Below are positions 25,954-35,628 of a stretch of DNA of 64,000 nucleotides, in pieces (positions within the stretch are counted from its first letter, which is position 1; each line of letters begins with the position of its first letter). The DNA is from Bradyrhizobium quebecense. Its GTDB lineage: Bacteria; Pseudomonadota; Alphaproteobacteria; Rhizobiales; Xanthobacteraceae. The position numbers and the translations under genes are program-made. Location of the stretch: contig NZ_CP088022.1 in assembly GCF_013373795.3 (NCBI RefSeq), positions 5,394,001 through 5,458,000 on the forward strand, written 5' to 3'. The notes beneath the pieces are model-generated. The model saw nothing but the letters and a program-made list of their open reading frames with translations, did no database searches and was not told where the DNA came from.

Positions 25954-26469
25954 TTTGGGGCGATGGTCCGCCCGCCCCGTAATCGATCGCCAGACAAAAT
26001 TGTCAGACCATCGCTGCCGCCGCTTCGCGAAGAGTGCGCTGTGGCTTTCCTTGCATGCACCTCGAGAGACACATCAGGCAGCACCTCTGTCTCGATCGCA
26101 TGCAGTTTGTGCCAGTTGCGACACTTGCAAATTTACTGGCAGGTTCGCTGTCGCGGGCGCATACTGGGTATGAAGAAAATTTTCATGCGTATGCCGGGTG
26201 CCAACATTGGGTGCCAGTTGCATCGGACTTCCGGAGTGAATCCGGTCGCCCCCGAGCGGGGCGTTATAGTTCCACAAGCATATAGTCACAGGTTCGCGGC
26301 GCGCATCAAACGAGCGCAATCCGGCTTTTCTCGGGCGCTGCAGGAACGCGACGCCGCATGCGAAGCTGTAACGACGCGCGGCGGGTTTCTTTCGCGCTGA
26401 TACGTACCGCCTTGTTATCGGATCACTGATCGGGGGCATCACTGGAGTACGCAACGCTGGAGATTGAAC
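25954..26469. other. Long intergenic region, no gene seen
   Basis: About 515 bases between the cheZ terminator and a small secreted-protein gene. Base composition is lower in GC than the surroundings around 26120-26290. Short frames exist but have neither a ribosome site nor a recognisable protein. No hairpin family or tRNA is visible. Confidence 0.4.
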
Positions 26470-26949
26470 ATGACGCAAGGAATTGTCAGAAATACTGCAA
26501 TTGCGCTCTCGACTTTCGCTTGTGCGACACTGTTGTCCATCACCTGGTCCGAGCAGGGCGGCATTTCGGCTTCGGTCGAAAGCGCCCAAGCGCGCATGGG
26601 CCGACCGCTGACGCCCATGAGCGCCGCGGGCGTTGCGCGTCGTCACACCCGGCGCGCCGCGTACGGGTACGGGGTCGGCGCGGGGATCGCCGCCACGGCC
26701 GCGGTCGCCACGGCGGCGGCTACCACGGCAGCCTATTCCGGCTGGGGCACAAATAACTGGACCGATGCATATGCAGCCCAGACGGATCCCCACTTTGGCC
26801 AGCCTTACTATCCGGCACGAGCCTACCACGGGGTCAGCCCGTATTACGGTTATGCCGGATGGGCAGACTACAAGGCAGCCAATGGTATCGGCTGCGAACC
26901 CGGTACGATGACGAAAATGTCTGACGGCCAGATGTACGTCTGTCAGTGA
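26470..26949 (+). CDS. Small secreted Ala/Tyr-rich hypothetical protein
   Basis: A 159-residue protein beginning at the ATG at 26470, with GGAG 7 bases upstream. The N-terminus is a signal-like hydrophobic segment (IVRNTAIALSTFACATLLSI). An RRHTRRAAYGYGVGAG turn is followed by a short Ala/Thr hydrophobic stretch (AATAAVATAAATTAAYSGW) that may be a second membrane segment or an aggregation-prone strand. The tail is Tyr-rich with two Cys (GIGCEPGTMTKMSDGQMYVC). I do not recognise the family; such small exported proteins are frequent in Bradyrhizobium. Confidence 0.65.
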   Translation: MTQGIVRNTAIALSTFACATLLSITWSEQGGISASVESAQARMGRPLTPMSAAGVARRHTRRAAYGYGVGAGIAATAAVATAAATTAAYSGWGTNNWTDAYAAQTDPHFGQPYYPARAYHGVSPYYGYAGWADYKAANGIGCEPGTMTKMSDGQMYVCQ

Positions 26950-27147
26950 AGTCCGCGCAGAGGCACCGCGAGAGGGCGGCTCCTCGAGCCGCCCTCTCGA
27001 CGAAGTCAATCGATCGCGCATGGCGGCAGGGCACGCCCGGCATTGATCCACATCAACATCACGCATCCTTTGCCACCGACGATGCGTTGGGTCGCATCTG
27101 CAGCGGCTCAATCACCATTCGGTTCACGTGCGATGAGGAGGATCACC

Positions 27148-27411
27148 ATGCGACAGATGAAAATTCTTTCGACCAAGTCAGTGACAGTTGCGGGAATTGC
27201 GGCCAGCCTCGTGCTGGGGTTTGCAGGTGTCACTCTCAGTCCGGCACCGGCCAAGGCCGTCGTTTATTGCCAGTACGTCGGGTATCCGGGGGGGTGCGTG
27301 GCGAGGGCGGGCGTCGTGCTCAGGCCTCGTCCGGTGGCGCGTACTGCGGTTCGTCATAACGCGGGCGGCAATATGAATGGCGGCGTCAATCGCGTCGGAG
27401 TGCGGCGGTAG
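27148..27411 (+). CDS. Small secreted basic hypothetical protein
   Basis: An 87-residue protein with an excellent ribosome site (AGGAGGATCACC before ATG at 27148). A signal peptide (MKILSTKSVTVAGIAASLVL plus GFAGVTLSPAPAKA) releases a short mature part beginning VVYCQYVGYPGGCVARAGVVL, with two cysteines, and ending in a basic Asn/Gly/Arg-rich tail. The YCxYVGYPxGCV pattern is one I associate with multicopy small proteins in Bradyrhizobium; role unknown. It follows another small secreted protein gene by 198 bases. Confidence 0.7.
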   Translation: MRQMKILSTKSVTVAGIAASLVLGFAGVTLSPAPAKAVVYCQYVGYPGGCVARAGVVLRPRPVARTAVRHNAGGNMNGGVNRVGVRR

Positions 27412-27471
27412 CGCGCCGGATGAGCGGTTGTCGCCGCTCACTCAAATCGCAAGAGGATCACCCGCGGACAG

Positions 27472-27534
27472 AGACCCCTCACCCGGATTGCATCTGGCGA
27501 TGCAATCCGACCTCTCCCACAAAGGGAGAGGTGC
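27472..27534. repeat. Short family A-like palindromic repeat
   Basis: GACCCCTCACCCGGATTGCA, TCTGGCGA, TGCAATCCGACCTCTCCC, then AAAGGGAGAGGT. It shares CCCCTCACCC, CCTCTCCC and GGGAGAGGT blocks with the family A copies but lacks their outer ends, so it is the inner module alone. Confidence 0.8.
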
Positions 27535-27575
27535 ACTGCCGATGCGGCACTATCTCATGCTGAAGGAGTTGGCCG

Positions 27576-28094
27576 TTACGCCCTTGGCGCGCAGCGGACG
27601 TAGACCATGTTGCCGTAGCGGGTGGCGGCGTCCTTGTCGACGAAGCGGGTGATCAACACCCGGCCGTCGAACGAGATGATCTCGCGGTCCTGCTCGCCGG
27701 GCACAGGTCCGGGCGGGCCGATATAGTTCTTGCCGCTCGGGGAACCTTTCAGCCGCAGTTCCTGCGGGGTGGCCTGGTCGGCCAGATGCATGATGACGCC
27801 GCCGTTCTGGCCGGCGCCGATCACGTAAGGCTGCTTGCACTGGCCGCGTGCGGCGGCCTCGGTGCGGGCGCGGTCGGCGGGATTCTGGAACGAGGCGAGG
27901 CCCCAGCGGCCAACGATCTCGTCGGGGCGGATGCTCGCCGGCATCTCCGGGGCGACCCCCGGTTCGACGGGCCCCGGCTCGGGGTTCGACGACAACGACG
28001 GCAGGCTCATGCTGCCGCACGCCCCCAAAAGTGTCGTCAGCGCCGAAACAGCCGCGAACCGTGCGACCAATCGCGCGTTGAGTGACCTGATCAT
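27576..28094 (-). CDS. Putative lipoprotein
   Basis: A 172-residue protein with a lipoprotein signal: basic N-terminus, hydrophobic stretch and the lipobox LLGACGS, with the acylated Cys at about residue 26. The mature part is Pro/Ser-rich at first, then has a compact domain (DEIVGRWGLASFQNPADRAR, QCKQPYVIGAGQNGGVIMHL, ISFDGRVLITRFVDKDAATR YGNMVYVRC). The start at 28094 has GGGGG six bases upstream. Conserved in Bradyrhizobium as far as I recall, function unknown. Divergent from groES. Confidence 0.78.
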   Translation of the reverse strand: MIRSLNARLVARFAAVSALTTLLGACGSMSLPSLSSNPEPGPVEPGVAPEMPASIRPDEIVGRWGLASFQNPADRARTEAAARGQCKQPYVIGAGQNGGVIMHLADQATPQELRLKGSPSGKNYIGPPGPVPGEQDREIISFDGRVLITRFVDKDAATRYGNMVYVRCAPRA

Positions 28095-28251
28095 ATGCAT
28101 CCCCCGAACTATCTCCCGGCCGCACCCGTCATGCAGCCAAGCGTAAAACTTAAGGCGGAGCAATGACGTCTGACAAAATTACGTCATCGCTACGATTTGG
28201 TTTCCGGTCCACCATCCTATATTGGCCTCACCAAGGCCTTAACCCGTTTGC

Positions 28252-28280
28252 TTGACAGAAACTGCGCCAAGCCATATTTC
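28252..28280 (+). promoter_or_regulatory. Sigma-70-like promoter of groESL
   Basis: TTGACA at 28252-28257 and TATTTC at 28275-28280 with 17 bases between. The following CIRCE operator lies just downstream of the -10, where HrcA binding would block initiation. Confidence 0.7.
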
Positions 28281-28291
28281 CCGGCGCACAA

Positions 28292-28318
28292 TTAGCACTC
28301 TCGCACCACGATTGCTAA
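28292..28318 (+). promoter_or_regulatory. CIRCE operator (HrcA repressor site)
   Basis: TTAGCACTC, nine bases, then GATTGCTAA. This matches the CIRCE inverted repeat TTAGCACTC-N9-GAGTGCTAA with one change in the right arm. It implies HrcA-controlled heat-shock regulation of this particular groESL copy, one of several in Bradyrhizobium. Confidence 0.93.
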
Positions 28319-28413
28319 ATGCGCCGGGCGTCCTGCCTGGCGCCGACCGGACCGGCATTCAACGCCGGTCTCGATGAACCGGACCTGAAACCGAGCCTCC
28401 AAGAGGGAACGTC

Positions 28414-28710
28414 ATGGCTAAATCCACCTTCCGCCCACTGCATGACCGCGTCGTGGTCAAGCGTATCGATGCCGAGGAGAAGTCCAAGGGCGGCATCATC
28501 ATTCCGGACTCGGCCAAGGAGAAGCCGTCGCAGGGCGAGATCGTCGCCGTCGGCCCGGGTGGCCGCGACGAGGCCGGCAAGCTGATCCCGATCGACCTCA
28601 AGGTCGGCGACCGCGTGCTGTTCGGCAAGTGGTCGGGCACCGAGGTCAAGCTCGACAACCAGGAGCTCCTCATCATGAAGGAGTCCGACATCATGGGCGT
28701 GCTGGCGTAA
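28414..28710 (+). CDS. groES: Co-chaperonin GroES
   Basis: A 98-residue Gro[35 protein letters not shown] with the mobile loop around residues 17-35, then [19 protein letters not shown] and a [18 protein letters not shown] ending. It caps GroEL during folding. Preceded by a TTGACA promoter and a CIRCE site, and followed by groEL after an unusually long 205-base gap that contains a palindromic repeat. Confidence 0.98.
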   Translation: MAKSTFRPLHDRVVVKRIDAEEKSKGGIIIPDSAKEKPSQGEIVAVGPGGRDEAGKLIPIDLKVGDRVLFGKWSGTEVKLDNQELLIMKESDIMGVLA

Positions 28711-28750
28711 GGCCACGACCAATTCGAGAAACGCGACGCTCGCTCCGCTG

Positions 28751-30562
<1,812 letters not shown>

Positions 30563-30588
30563 GCCCCCGCCACATTCGCATCGAGATC

Positions 30589-30618
30589 GAAGGCCGCCTC
30601 CGGGCGGCCTTCTTTTTT
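30589..30618 (+). terminator. Intrinsic terminator after groEL
   Basis: AAGGCCGCC-TCC-GGGCGGCCTT followed by CTTTTTT, 27 bases after the groEL stop. Confidence 0.92.
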
Positions 30619-30655
30619 GGCAGTTTGATTACGATCAAGATCTAAGGATCATCTC

Positions 30656-30942
30656 ATGTCGCGCGACGCCAAATCGCTGACGTCAACGCTGGTGCTGTTC
30701 TACGCGATCGGCGCCGTGCTCGCGTTGGGCGCCTATGCCCTGTACAGCATCGATGATCTTGCGGTCGTCCTGACTGGATCAGGCAAACGACAACGTTCGC
30801 CGTCCTCGGCGCTGGTTATGGCCTCTACTACGTGATCTCCGGTTCTACCGGTCATCGTCCAAACGCGCCGCTGCGATTTCTGGACATATCGTTTCTGGCT
30901 GCTGCCGCCACGCTCGGGGTTGGCATGCTTGTGCATAGCTGA
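30656..30942 (+). pseudogene. Small three-helix membrane protein, frameshifted
   Basis: Starts at ATG 30656 with AAGGA seven bases upstream: MSRDAKSLTSTLVLFYAIGA, a membrane helix to about residue 30. Around 30770 the frame breaks; one base appears to be missing. The next frame continues DWIRQTTFAVLGAGYGLYYV and FLDISFLAAAATLGVGMLVH before its stop at 30942, giving a 95-residue, three-helix protein if repaired. In the actual frame it stops after about 60 residues. No family recognised. Confidence 0.7.
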
Positions 30943-31013
30943 GCGATTTTTGAGGGCGACATCCAAACCTCCCTTTTTTCCTTCGCGGACGTGCTGTGAT
31001 GCTTGGCACCACT

Positions 31014-31096
31014 GTCATTGCGAGGAGCGATAGCGACGAAGCAATCCATTTTTCCGCTTGCGGCCCGATGGATTGCTTCGCTTCGCTCGCAATGAC
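31014..31096. repeat. Palindromic repeat, family B, copy 3
   Basis: GTCATTGCGAGGAGCGATAG, CGACGAAGCAATCCA at left; TGGATTGCTTCGCTTCGCTC and GCAATGACG at right. Same design as 1075-1153. Confidence 0.87.
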
Positions 31097-31126
31097 GTGG
31101 ATAGGCCGGGATAGGCGGGTACGAAT

Positions 31127-31495
31127 TTAAGCCACGCAGATGTCAGCCACCGCGACCTTCTGGAACAGATGCGGCGACGCCACGGCCGAGGCCGGGTAGG
31201 CGGCGAGCTTGGCCCTGAACTCGGGATTGGCGAAGGCGGACCGGAAAGCCGCGGTCGACTCCCACACCGCGTAGTTCAGATAGGCCGGGCTGTCGCCGAG
31301 CGCGCGGTGCAGCTGGGTCGAGATGAAGCCGGGCTGCCGCTTCATGATGGCGGCGTCGGCCTGCCAGGCTTTCAGAAAAATCTCCTCGTCGGCCTTGTCG
31401 AGCGTGAAGACGTTGACGAGCACGATATTGCTGGCATCGACCGCGAGCTGACGGTCGATCGGGAATGCGGGGTCGAGGGGACGCATCTGCGGCAT
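31127..31495 (-). CDS. Antibiotic biosynthesis monooxygenase (ABM) domain protein
   Basis: A 122-residue dimeric alpha/beta-barrel protein. The ABM pattern is NIVLVNVFTLDKADEEIFLKAW, then MKRQPGFISTQLHRALGDSP AYLNYAVWES and AFRSAFANPEFRAKLAAYPA. Such proteins include quinol monooxygenases and small heme- or quinone-binding enzymes; the substrate is unknown. GGAG lies ahead of the ATG at 31495. It is divergent from a marR gene across a perfect palindrome, so it is probably the regulator's target and may detoxify the inducing phenolic or quinone. Confidence 0.85.
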   Translation of the reverse strand: MPQMRPLDPAFPIDRQLAVDASNIVLVNVFTLDKADEEIFLKAWQADAAIMKRQPGFISTQLHRALGDSPAYLNYAVWESTAAFRSAFANPEFRAKLAAYPASAVASPHLFQKVAVADICVA

Positions 31496-31554
31496 GGTTG
31501 GCTCCGTCGATTTGGTGCTATGATGTCATTCCGTTACAATGGATACATATCGTT

Positions 31555-31572
31555 TTGACATCATGATGTCAA
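31555..31572. promoter_or_regulatory. Perfect 18-bp palindrome, likely MarR operator
   Basis: TTGACATCATGATGTCAA is its own reverse complement. It lies 20 bases before the marR start and 60 bases from the divergent ABM start. A half-site, TGATGTCA, recurs at 31520-31528 nearer the ABM gene. Size and symmetry suit a MarR dimer; binding is inferred. Confidence 0.75.
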
Positions 31573-31591
31573 TATCAACTTATGGTGACAA

Positions 31592-32068
31592 ATGCCACAG
31601 ACCAAGCGAACGCCGGCCGGCGAAGCCCTGAGCAGCCTGATTCTCGACCTGTTCAGGCTCAACAGCCTGCTGTTCACCGCCGGCGACCGGATGGTGGCCG
31701 GGCTTGGCCTGACCAGCGCGCGCTGGCAGATCCTCGGCGCCATCGTCACCGCCGAGCGCCCGCAACCGGTCGCGTGGCTGGCGCGCGACCTCGGCGCTGC
31801 CAGACAAAACGTGCAGCGGATCGTCAACGACCTGCAACGGGACGGGCTCGTCACATTCGAGACCAATCCGCATCATCGCCGGGCCCAACTCGTCGTGCTG
31901 ACCGAGAAGGGACGGCACGCCTTCGAGGCGGCCATGCGCCTGCAGCTGCCCTGGGTGAACGGCCTCGCCGACGGATTGTCGATCAAGGACCTCGAATCCA
32001 CCAGCCGCGTCGTGAGTACGCTGCGCGGCAGGTTAGAGAGCGGCCAGGAACCGGACGACCGCGCATGA
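31592..32068 (+). CDS. MarR-family transcriptional regulator
   Basis: A 158-residue winged-helix repressor: N-terminal dimer helices (LSSLILDLFRLNSLLFTAGD), recognition region SARWQILGAIVTAERPQPVAWLARDLG and RQNVQRIVNDLQRDGLVTF, wing ETNPHHRRAQLVVLTEKGRHAF, and C-terminal dimer helices. It should bind the palindrome in its own promoter and control itself and the divergent ABM gene, with a small aromatic ligand as the usual inducer. Followed by an intrinsic terminator. Confidence 0.92.
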   Translation: MPQTKRTPAGEALSSLILDLFRLNSLLFTAGDRMVAGLGLTSARWQILGAIVTAERPQPVAWLARDLGAARQNVQRIVNDLQRDGLVTFETNPHHRRAQLVVLTEKGRHAFEAAMRLQLPWVNGLADGLSIKDLESTSRVVSTLRGRLESGQEPDDRA

Positions 32069-32083
32069 CAGCGATTCTGGAAG

Positions 32084-32112
32084 CGCCGCCGTTAGGCGGC
32101 CTTCTTTTTTGG
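32084..32112 (+). terminator. Intrinsic terminator after marR
   Basis: GCGCCGCC-GTTA-GGCGGC followed by CTTCTTTTTT, about 16 bases after the stop. Confidence 0.88.
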
Positions 32113-32174
32113 CCAATGACACGGAGGTTTGCTAGTTACGGCGGAACCGATTCTGCCCTTCGAGGACTTATCGT

Positions 32175-33374
32175 ATGCGCGCGCTCCCGCTCCTGCTGCT
32201 CGGTCTTGCCGTCGTCTCAGCACCTGCCCTCGCCCAGATGAAGCTGCAAACGAAGCCGGCGCCGTCGAACGGCCCCGAGACGCGCTATTTCACTTCGATC
32301 GACGGCCTGATGGACGGCAATGCCGACGTCGTGCTGAAGGAAACCCGCCAGGGCAAGACCGTGACCGCGGCCGTGCTCGACGTCTGCTATCCCGCCGACA
32401 AGAGTTCGGACCGCAAGGACCGCTTCGTCGCCAACCTGACCGTCAACGGCCAGACGCTGTCCGGCACCACCCAGAGCGTCGCCGACAAGCAGCCGATCAC
32501 GGTCAAGCTGAACCGCAAGCAGACCGGCGACAGCTTTGAGTTCCGCGGCCAGATCACGATCGGCCAGACCGTGACGGAGGTCGCCTCGACGGACAATTCC
32601 GATCTCAGCGAGAAGGAATTCCAGGACAACCAGGCCACCGAGGACGGCATCACGCCGCAGCCGAAGGACTTCACCGACGTCTCGCCGGAAGCGATCGGGG
32701 TGCGGGTGAAGCTCGATGCGGCGGCCGATTTCCTCAAGAGCCTGAAGGGCGAGGCCGCCGAGATCGGCACCTCCAGCCTCGCGGTGACCTGCGATGCGAT
32801 GCGCTCCGGCGAGCAGACCATCAACCTCACCGTCGATCCCGAGCACGCCGGCGCGCTGCTTGCGAAGGCGAAATCAGCGCCCGGCGTGACGGCGGCCGGC
32901 TGGACCAGCGGCGTGGTCGAGATGGACCGCACCATCCGCTTCGCCGCCGCCGACTGGCGTGATGGCGACAAGATCAACAAGGACAAGCTCGCAACCGCGA
33001 TCGCGGGCGTGCTGGCGAAGACGCTTTCCGCAAAGCCAGCCTCGGCGACTTGGAACGCGAATACCGGCAAGCTCAAGCTGGTGCTGAAGCGGCCGAGCGC
33101 GATCTACCCTGCGCTCGGCCTCACCCAGAATTACGAGGTCACCGCCCTCGTCTCGCCCGACAAGCCCGGCAGCTCGGACAAACTGATGCTTTGGGTCTCG
33201 AGCCCCACCGTCTCGACGTCGGACGACAGCGCCGGTGCCAAGCTCAATCTGTCCGACGATTCCAGCAGCGACGAGGAAGGCAGCGAGGCCAAGGACGACA
33301 ACGGCGCGATCGACGCGCTGGTCAAGGAGCTCAAAGGCCAGCGCTGGGACGCCGACAAGTCGGTGTGGCGGTAA
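32175..33374 (+). CDS. Exported hypothetical protein
   Basis: A 399-residue protein with a signal peptide (MRALPLLLLGLAVVSAPALA). The mature part looks like several beta-rich modules: VTAAVLDVCYPADKSSDRKD RFVANLTVNGQTL, later FEFRGQITIGQTVTEVAS, a repeat-like middle, and an acidic Ser/Asp-rich stretch (NLSDDSSSDEEGSEAKDDN) before a short end. There are two cysteines. I do not recognise a family. AGGA precedes the ATG. Probably periplasmic and stand-alone, between a terminator and a convergent small gene. Confidence 0.75.
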   Translation: MRALPLLLLGLAVVSAPALAQMKLQTKPAPSNGPETRYFTSIDGLMDGNADVVLKETRQGKTVTAAVLDVCYPADKSSDRKDRFVANLTVNGQTLSGTTQSVADKQPITVKLNRKQTGDSFEFRGQITIGQTVTEVASTDNSDLSEKEFQDNQATEDGITPQPKDFTDVSPEAIGVRVKLDAAADFLKSLKGEAAEIGTSSLAVTCDAMRSGEQTINLTVDPEHAGALLAKAKSAPGVTAAGWTSGVVEMDRTIRFAAADWRDGDKINKDKLATAIAGVLAKTLSAKPASATWNANTGKLKLVLKRPSAIYPALGLTQNYEVTALVSPDKPGSSDKLMLWVSSPTVSTSDDSAGAKLNLSDDSSSDEEGSEAKDDNGAIDALVKELKGQRWDADKSVWR

Positions 33375-33392
33375 GGCCGGCGCTCGCCTGAT

Positions 33393-33590
33393 TCACGCCG
33401 CCCTCGTCTTCAGCGGCACCACATTGTTGCGCACCGCCTTCGGAGCGGCGTCCGGACCGGACTGAAGCATCCCGTCGTCTCTGACGAACAATTCGGAACC
33501 AGGCTCGACCGCGGCGCGATCGAGCAGCGCCCGCAGCTCGGGACGAAGTCCGCCGCCGCGCAGCGCGGCGATCGCATCGAAGTTGCGCAT
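33393..33590 (-). CDS. Small hypothetical protein
   Basis: A 65-residue cytoplasmic protein: MRNFDAIAALRGGGLRPELR, then ALLDRAAVEPGSELFVRDDG. AGGAGAAC precedes the ATG at 33590, a good ribosome site that decides for this start over the longer frame. It has no Cys and no membrane segment. Function unknown; convergent with the exported protein gene. Confidence 0.6.
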   Translation of the reverse strand: MRNFDAIAALRGGGLRPELRALLDRAAVEPGSELFVRDDGMLQSGPDAAPKAVRNNVVPLKTRAA

Positions 33591-33836
33591 GATGTTCTCC
33601 TGTGTGACGGCGAAGACGTTCTCGCGCGCGTTGCGCGAACCACCCGCTTTCCGATTGCGCGACAGCGTTCGAGAAACGGCGTTAAGCGCCATGTCGACAA
33701 AGCGGAATCTCGCCTCCAACGCGCTCGCGCGCCCGATCCGGAATCGGGTGGCTCGACACACGTCTTCGAATGCCTATTGCGCGCATCGAGACAACGCCGG
33801 TCGCGATACCGGCAACGCGCAAATGGAGACGATCCG

Positions 33837-34301
33837 ATGTCAGAGGAAAACAAGACCATCGTAGGCCGGTGGTTCAAGGAGTTCTGGGGCAACCCCTGGA
33901 ATCCGCGCATCATCAACGAGCTCGCGACACCAGACATTGTCGTGCACTACCCGATGCACGAACCAAAGAAGGGCCGCGCCGCGGTCACAAAGTTCATGAC
34001 CGAGTTTCGCGAGGCGTTTCCGGATCTCAATTTCTGGGGCGTCGGCGATCTCGTCGCGGAAGGTGATCTCGTCGTCGGCCGCTGGGAAGGCGGCGGCACG
34101 CACACCGGGCCCGCCTTCAGCGACTTCCGGCTCGGCTCGCTGCCTGCGGCCTCCGGCCGCAAGATGACGTTCGCCGGCACGACCGTGCTGCGCGTGCGGG
34201 ACGGACGGATCGCCGAGGAGCTCGGACAGGAAGATGCGCTGACCGCCATGCTGCAGCTCGGCCTCATTCGCTTGCCTGAACAGAGTGGCTACGCCGGGTG
34301 A
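33837..34301 (+). CDS. SnoaL-like ester cyclase / polyketide cyclase family protein
   Basis: A 154-residue NTF2-fold protein. The pattern KTIVGRWFKEFWGNPWNPRI INELATPDIVVHYP, then AVTKFMTEFREAFPDLNFWG, GDLVVGRWEGGGTHTG and TFAGTTVLRVRDGRIAEEL is typical of SnoaL-like proteins, which share a cone-shaped pocket but have diverse roles. Catalysis as a cyclase is not supported by context. GGAG is upstream of the ATG at 33837. Stand-alone. Confidence 0.82.
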   Translation: MSEENKTIVGRWFKEFWGNPWNPRIINELATPDIVVHYPMHEPKKGRAAVTKFMTEFREAFPDLNFWGVGDLVAEGDLVVGRWEGGGTHTGPAFSDFRLGSLPAASGRKMTFAGTTVLRVRDGRIAEELGQEDALTAMLQLGLIRLPEQSGYAG

Positions 34302-34493
34302 ACCGGCGTTTCATCGACGATCGCATCGCGGCTACCCGAACGCACCTCCCTGCGCTCGGGTAGCGCAGACGATCGGCTCGGTGAAATCGAAGCGCTCTAA
34401 TCCGGAGGCTCACTGGACGTATTCCAATGTTGCCGCGCCGGCATCGCATCTCCTGATGCGGTGCCGGCGCAGGCTCTCCGCAGCGGCTCTTCA

Positions 34494-34961
34494 TCAAGCC
34501 GGAAAGATCAGGCACGTCGTCGTGCCATGCGCGAGCAGCCGCCCCTTCTCGTCGGTGACCCTGCCTTCCGCGGTGCCGATGCGGCGGCCGCAATTGAGCA
34601 CCTGGCCCTCGGCCCGGATCGGACCGGTGTCCGGCGTGATCGGCCGCACCAGCGAGATCTTGAATTCGAGCGTGGTCTGGCTCGTGCCGGCGTCGAGCGT
34701 CGACTGCACTGCAAGGCCCATGCAGCTATCGAGCAGTGTCGCGGTGAGCCCGCCATGCACGGTGCCTGCCGGATTGAGATGCGCATCCGTCGGCAGCAGC
34801 GTGACGACGACGCGGCCGTGCTCGGCTTCAGTGACGTCATAGCCGAGCGTCCGCGCGATGGTGTTGAGCGGCAACGCGCCGCTGGCGAGCCCCTGGACGA
34901 ATTCGAGGCCGCTCATCCTGAGTTTCTGTTCGGCACTGACGGTGCCGTAGTTCTTGGCCAT
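34494..34961 (-). CDS. PaaI-family hotdog thioesterase
   Basis: A 155-residue acyl-CoA thioesterase of the hotdog fold. The family pattern is clear: LLPTDAHLNPAGTVHGGLTATLLDSCMGLAV at about residues 56-86, with the catalytic Asp in LLDSCMG, TTLEFKISLVRPI and the C-terminal strands. It should hydrolyse an acyl- or aryl-acyl-CoA in the cytoplasm. It follows the Ada/AraC gene by 12 bases that include its GGAG site, so the two are cotranscribed, an odd partnership for a DNA-repair regulator. Confidence 0.88.
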   Translation of the reverse strand: MAKNYGTVSAEQKLRMSGLEFVQGLASGALPLNTIARTLGYDVTEAEHGRVVVTLLPTDAHLNPAGTVHGGLTATLLDSCMGLAVQSTLDAGTSQTTLEFKISLVRPITPDTGPIRAEGQVLNCGRRIGTAEGRVTDEKGRLLAHGTTTCLIFPA

Positions 34962-34973
34962 TGCTGATCTCCA

Positions 34974-35552
34974 TTATTGCATCGTGATGTCCGGCAGCCG
35001 CTTCCGTCGCAGCGAGACGGGCGAGCGGCCGTAGAGCTTTGTGAATGCGGCGTTCATGCGCCTTGTGCTGGAGAAGCCGGCGCGCTGCGCGACCAGACTG
35101 ATCGGGAGATCGCTGCCGTCGATCAGGCGCTTGGCGCGCTGCACGCGCAGCGAGAGCGCGACCTGCAACGGCGAGGCATCGAGATGCTCGGCGAACAGAC
35201 GCGACATATGCCGCGTGCCGATGCCGAGTCGATCGGCCAGCGCGGCGACATTGCCGCCGTCGAGGGCGCCCGCTTCGATCAGCGTCAGTGCGCGCTCGAC
35301 CGTCGTCCTGGTGCCCTTCCATGCCGGGCAGAACGGCGCCGCCTCGGGACGGCAGCGCAGACAGGGCCGGAAGCCGGCGCGCTCGGCCGACGCGGCGCTG
35401 CCGTAGAACCGCACATTGCGGGCGAGCGGCGTGCGCGCCCGGCACACCGGACGGCAATACACGCCCGTCGTCCTGACCGCGACGAACACGATGCCGTCCC
35501 AGGCCGGGTCGCGGCGCTGAAAGGCTGCATATTGGGCGGCGAAATCGAGCAT
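34974..35552 (-). CDS. Ada-type methylphosphotriester sensor with AraC domain
   Basis: A 192-residue two-domain protein like Bacillus AdaA. The N-terminal Ada zinc domain has the TTGVYCRPVCRARTP motif (methyl-accepting Cys33 then Cys37) and CLRCRPEAAP with two further zinc cysteines. The C-terminal AraC helix-turn-helix spans about residues 85-185 (DRLGIGTRHMSRLFAEHLDA, VAQRAGFSSTRRMNAAFTKL). No O6-methylguanine transferase or AlkA glycosylase domain is fused. It should sense DNA methylphosphotriesters and then activate transcription. Confidence 0.92.
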   Translation of the reverse strand: MLDFAAQYAAFQRRDPAWDGIVFVAVRTTGVYCRPVCRARTPLARNVRFYGSAASAERAGFRPCLRCRPEAAPFCPAWKGTRTTVERALTLIEAGALDGGNVAALADRLGIGTRHMSRLFAEHLDASPLQVALSLRVQRAKRLIDGSDLPISLVAQRAGFSSTRRMNAAFTKLYGRSPVSLRRKRLPDITMQ

Positions 35553-35628
35553 GCCATCGCTATAGCGGCGCCTAAGCGCCGCGACGACCCGCTTTGCGGT
35601 GACGGCGTCCGGAAACGACCGCTTGGAG

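Noticed and set aside
26034..26285. An 83-residue frame in the cheZ downstream gap
   Set aside because: No ribosome site and no recognisable family; composition does not resemble neighbouring genes.
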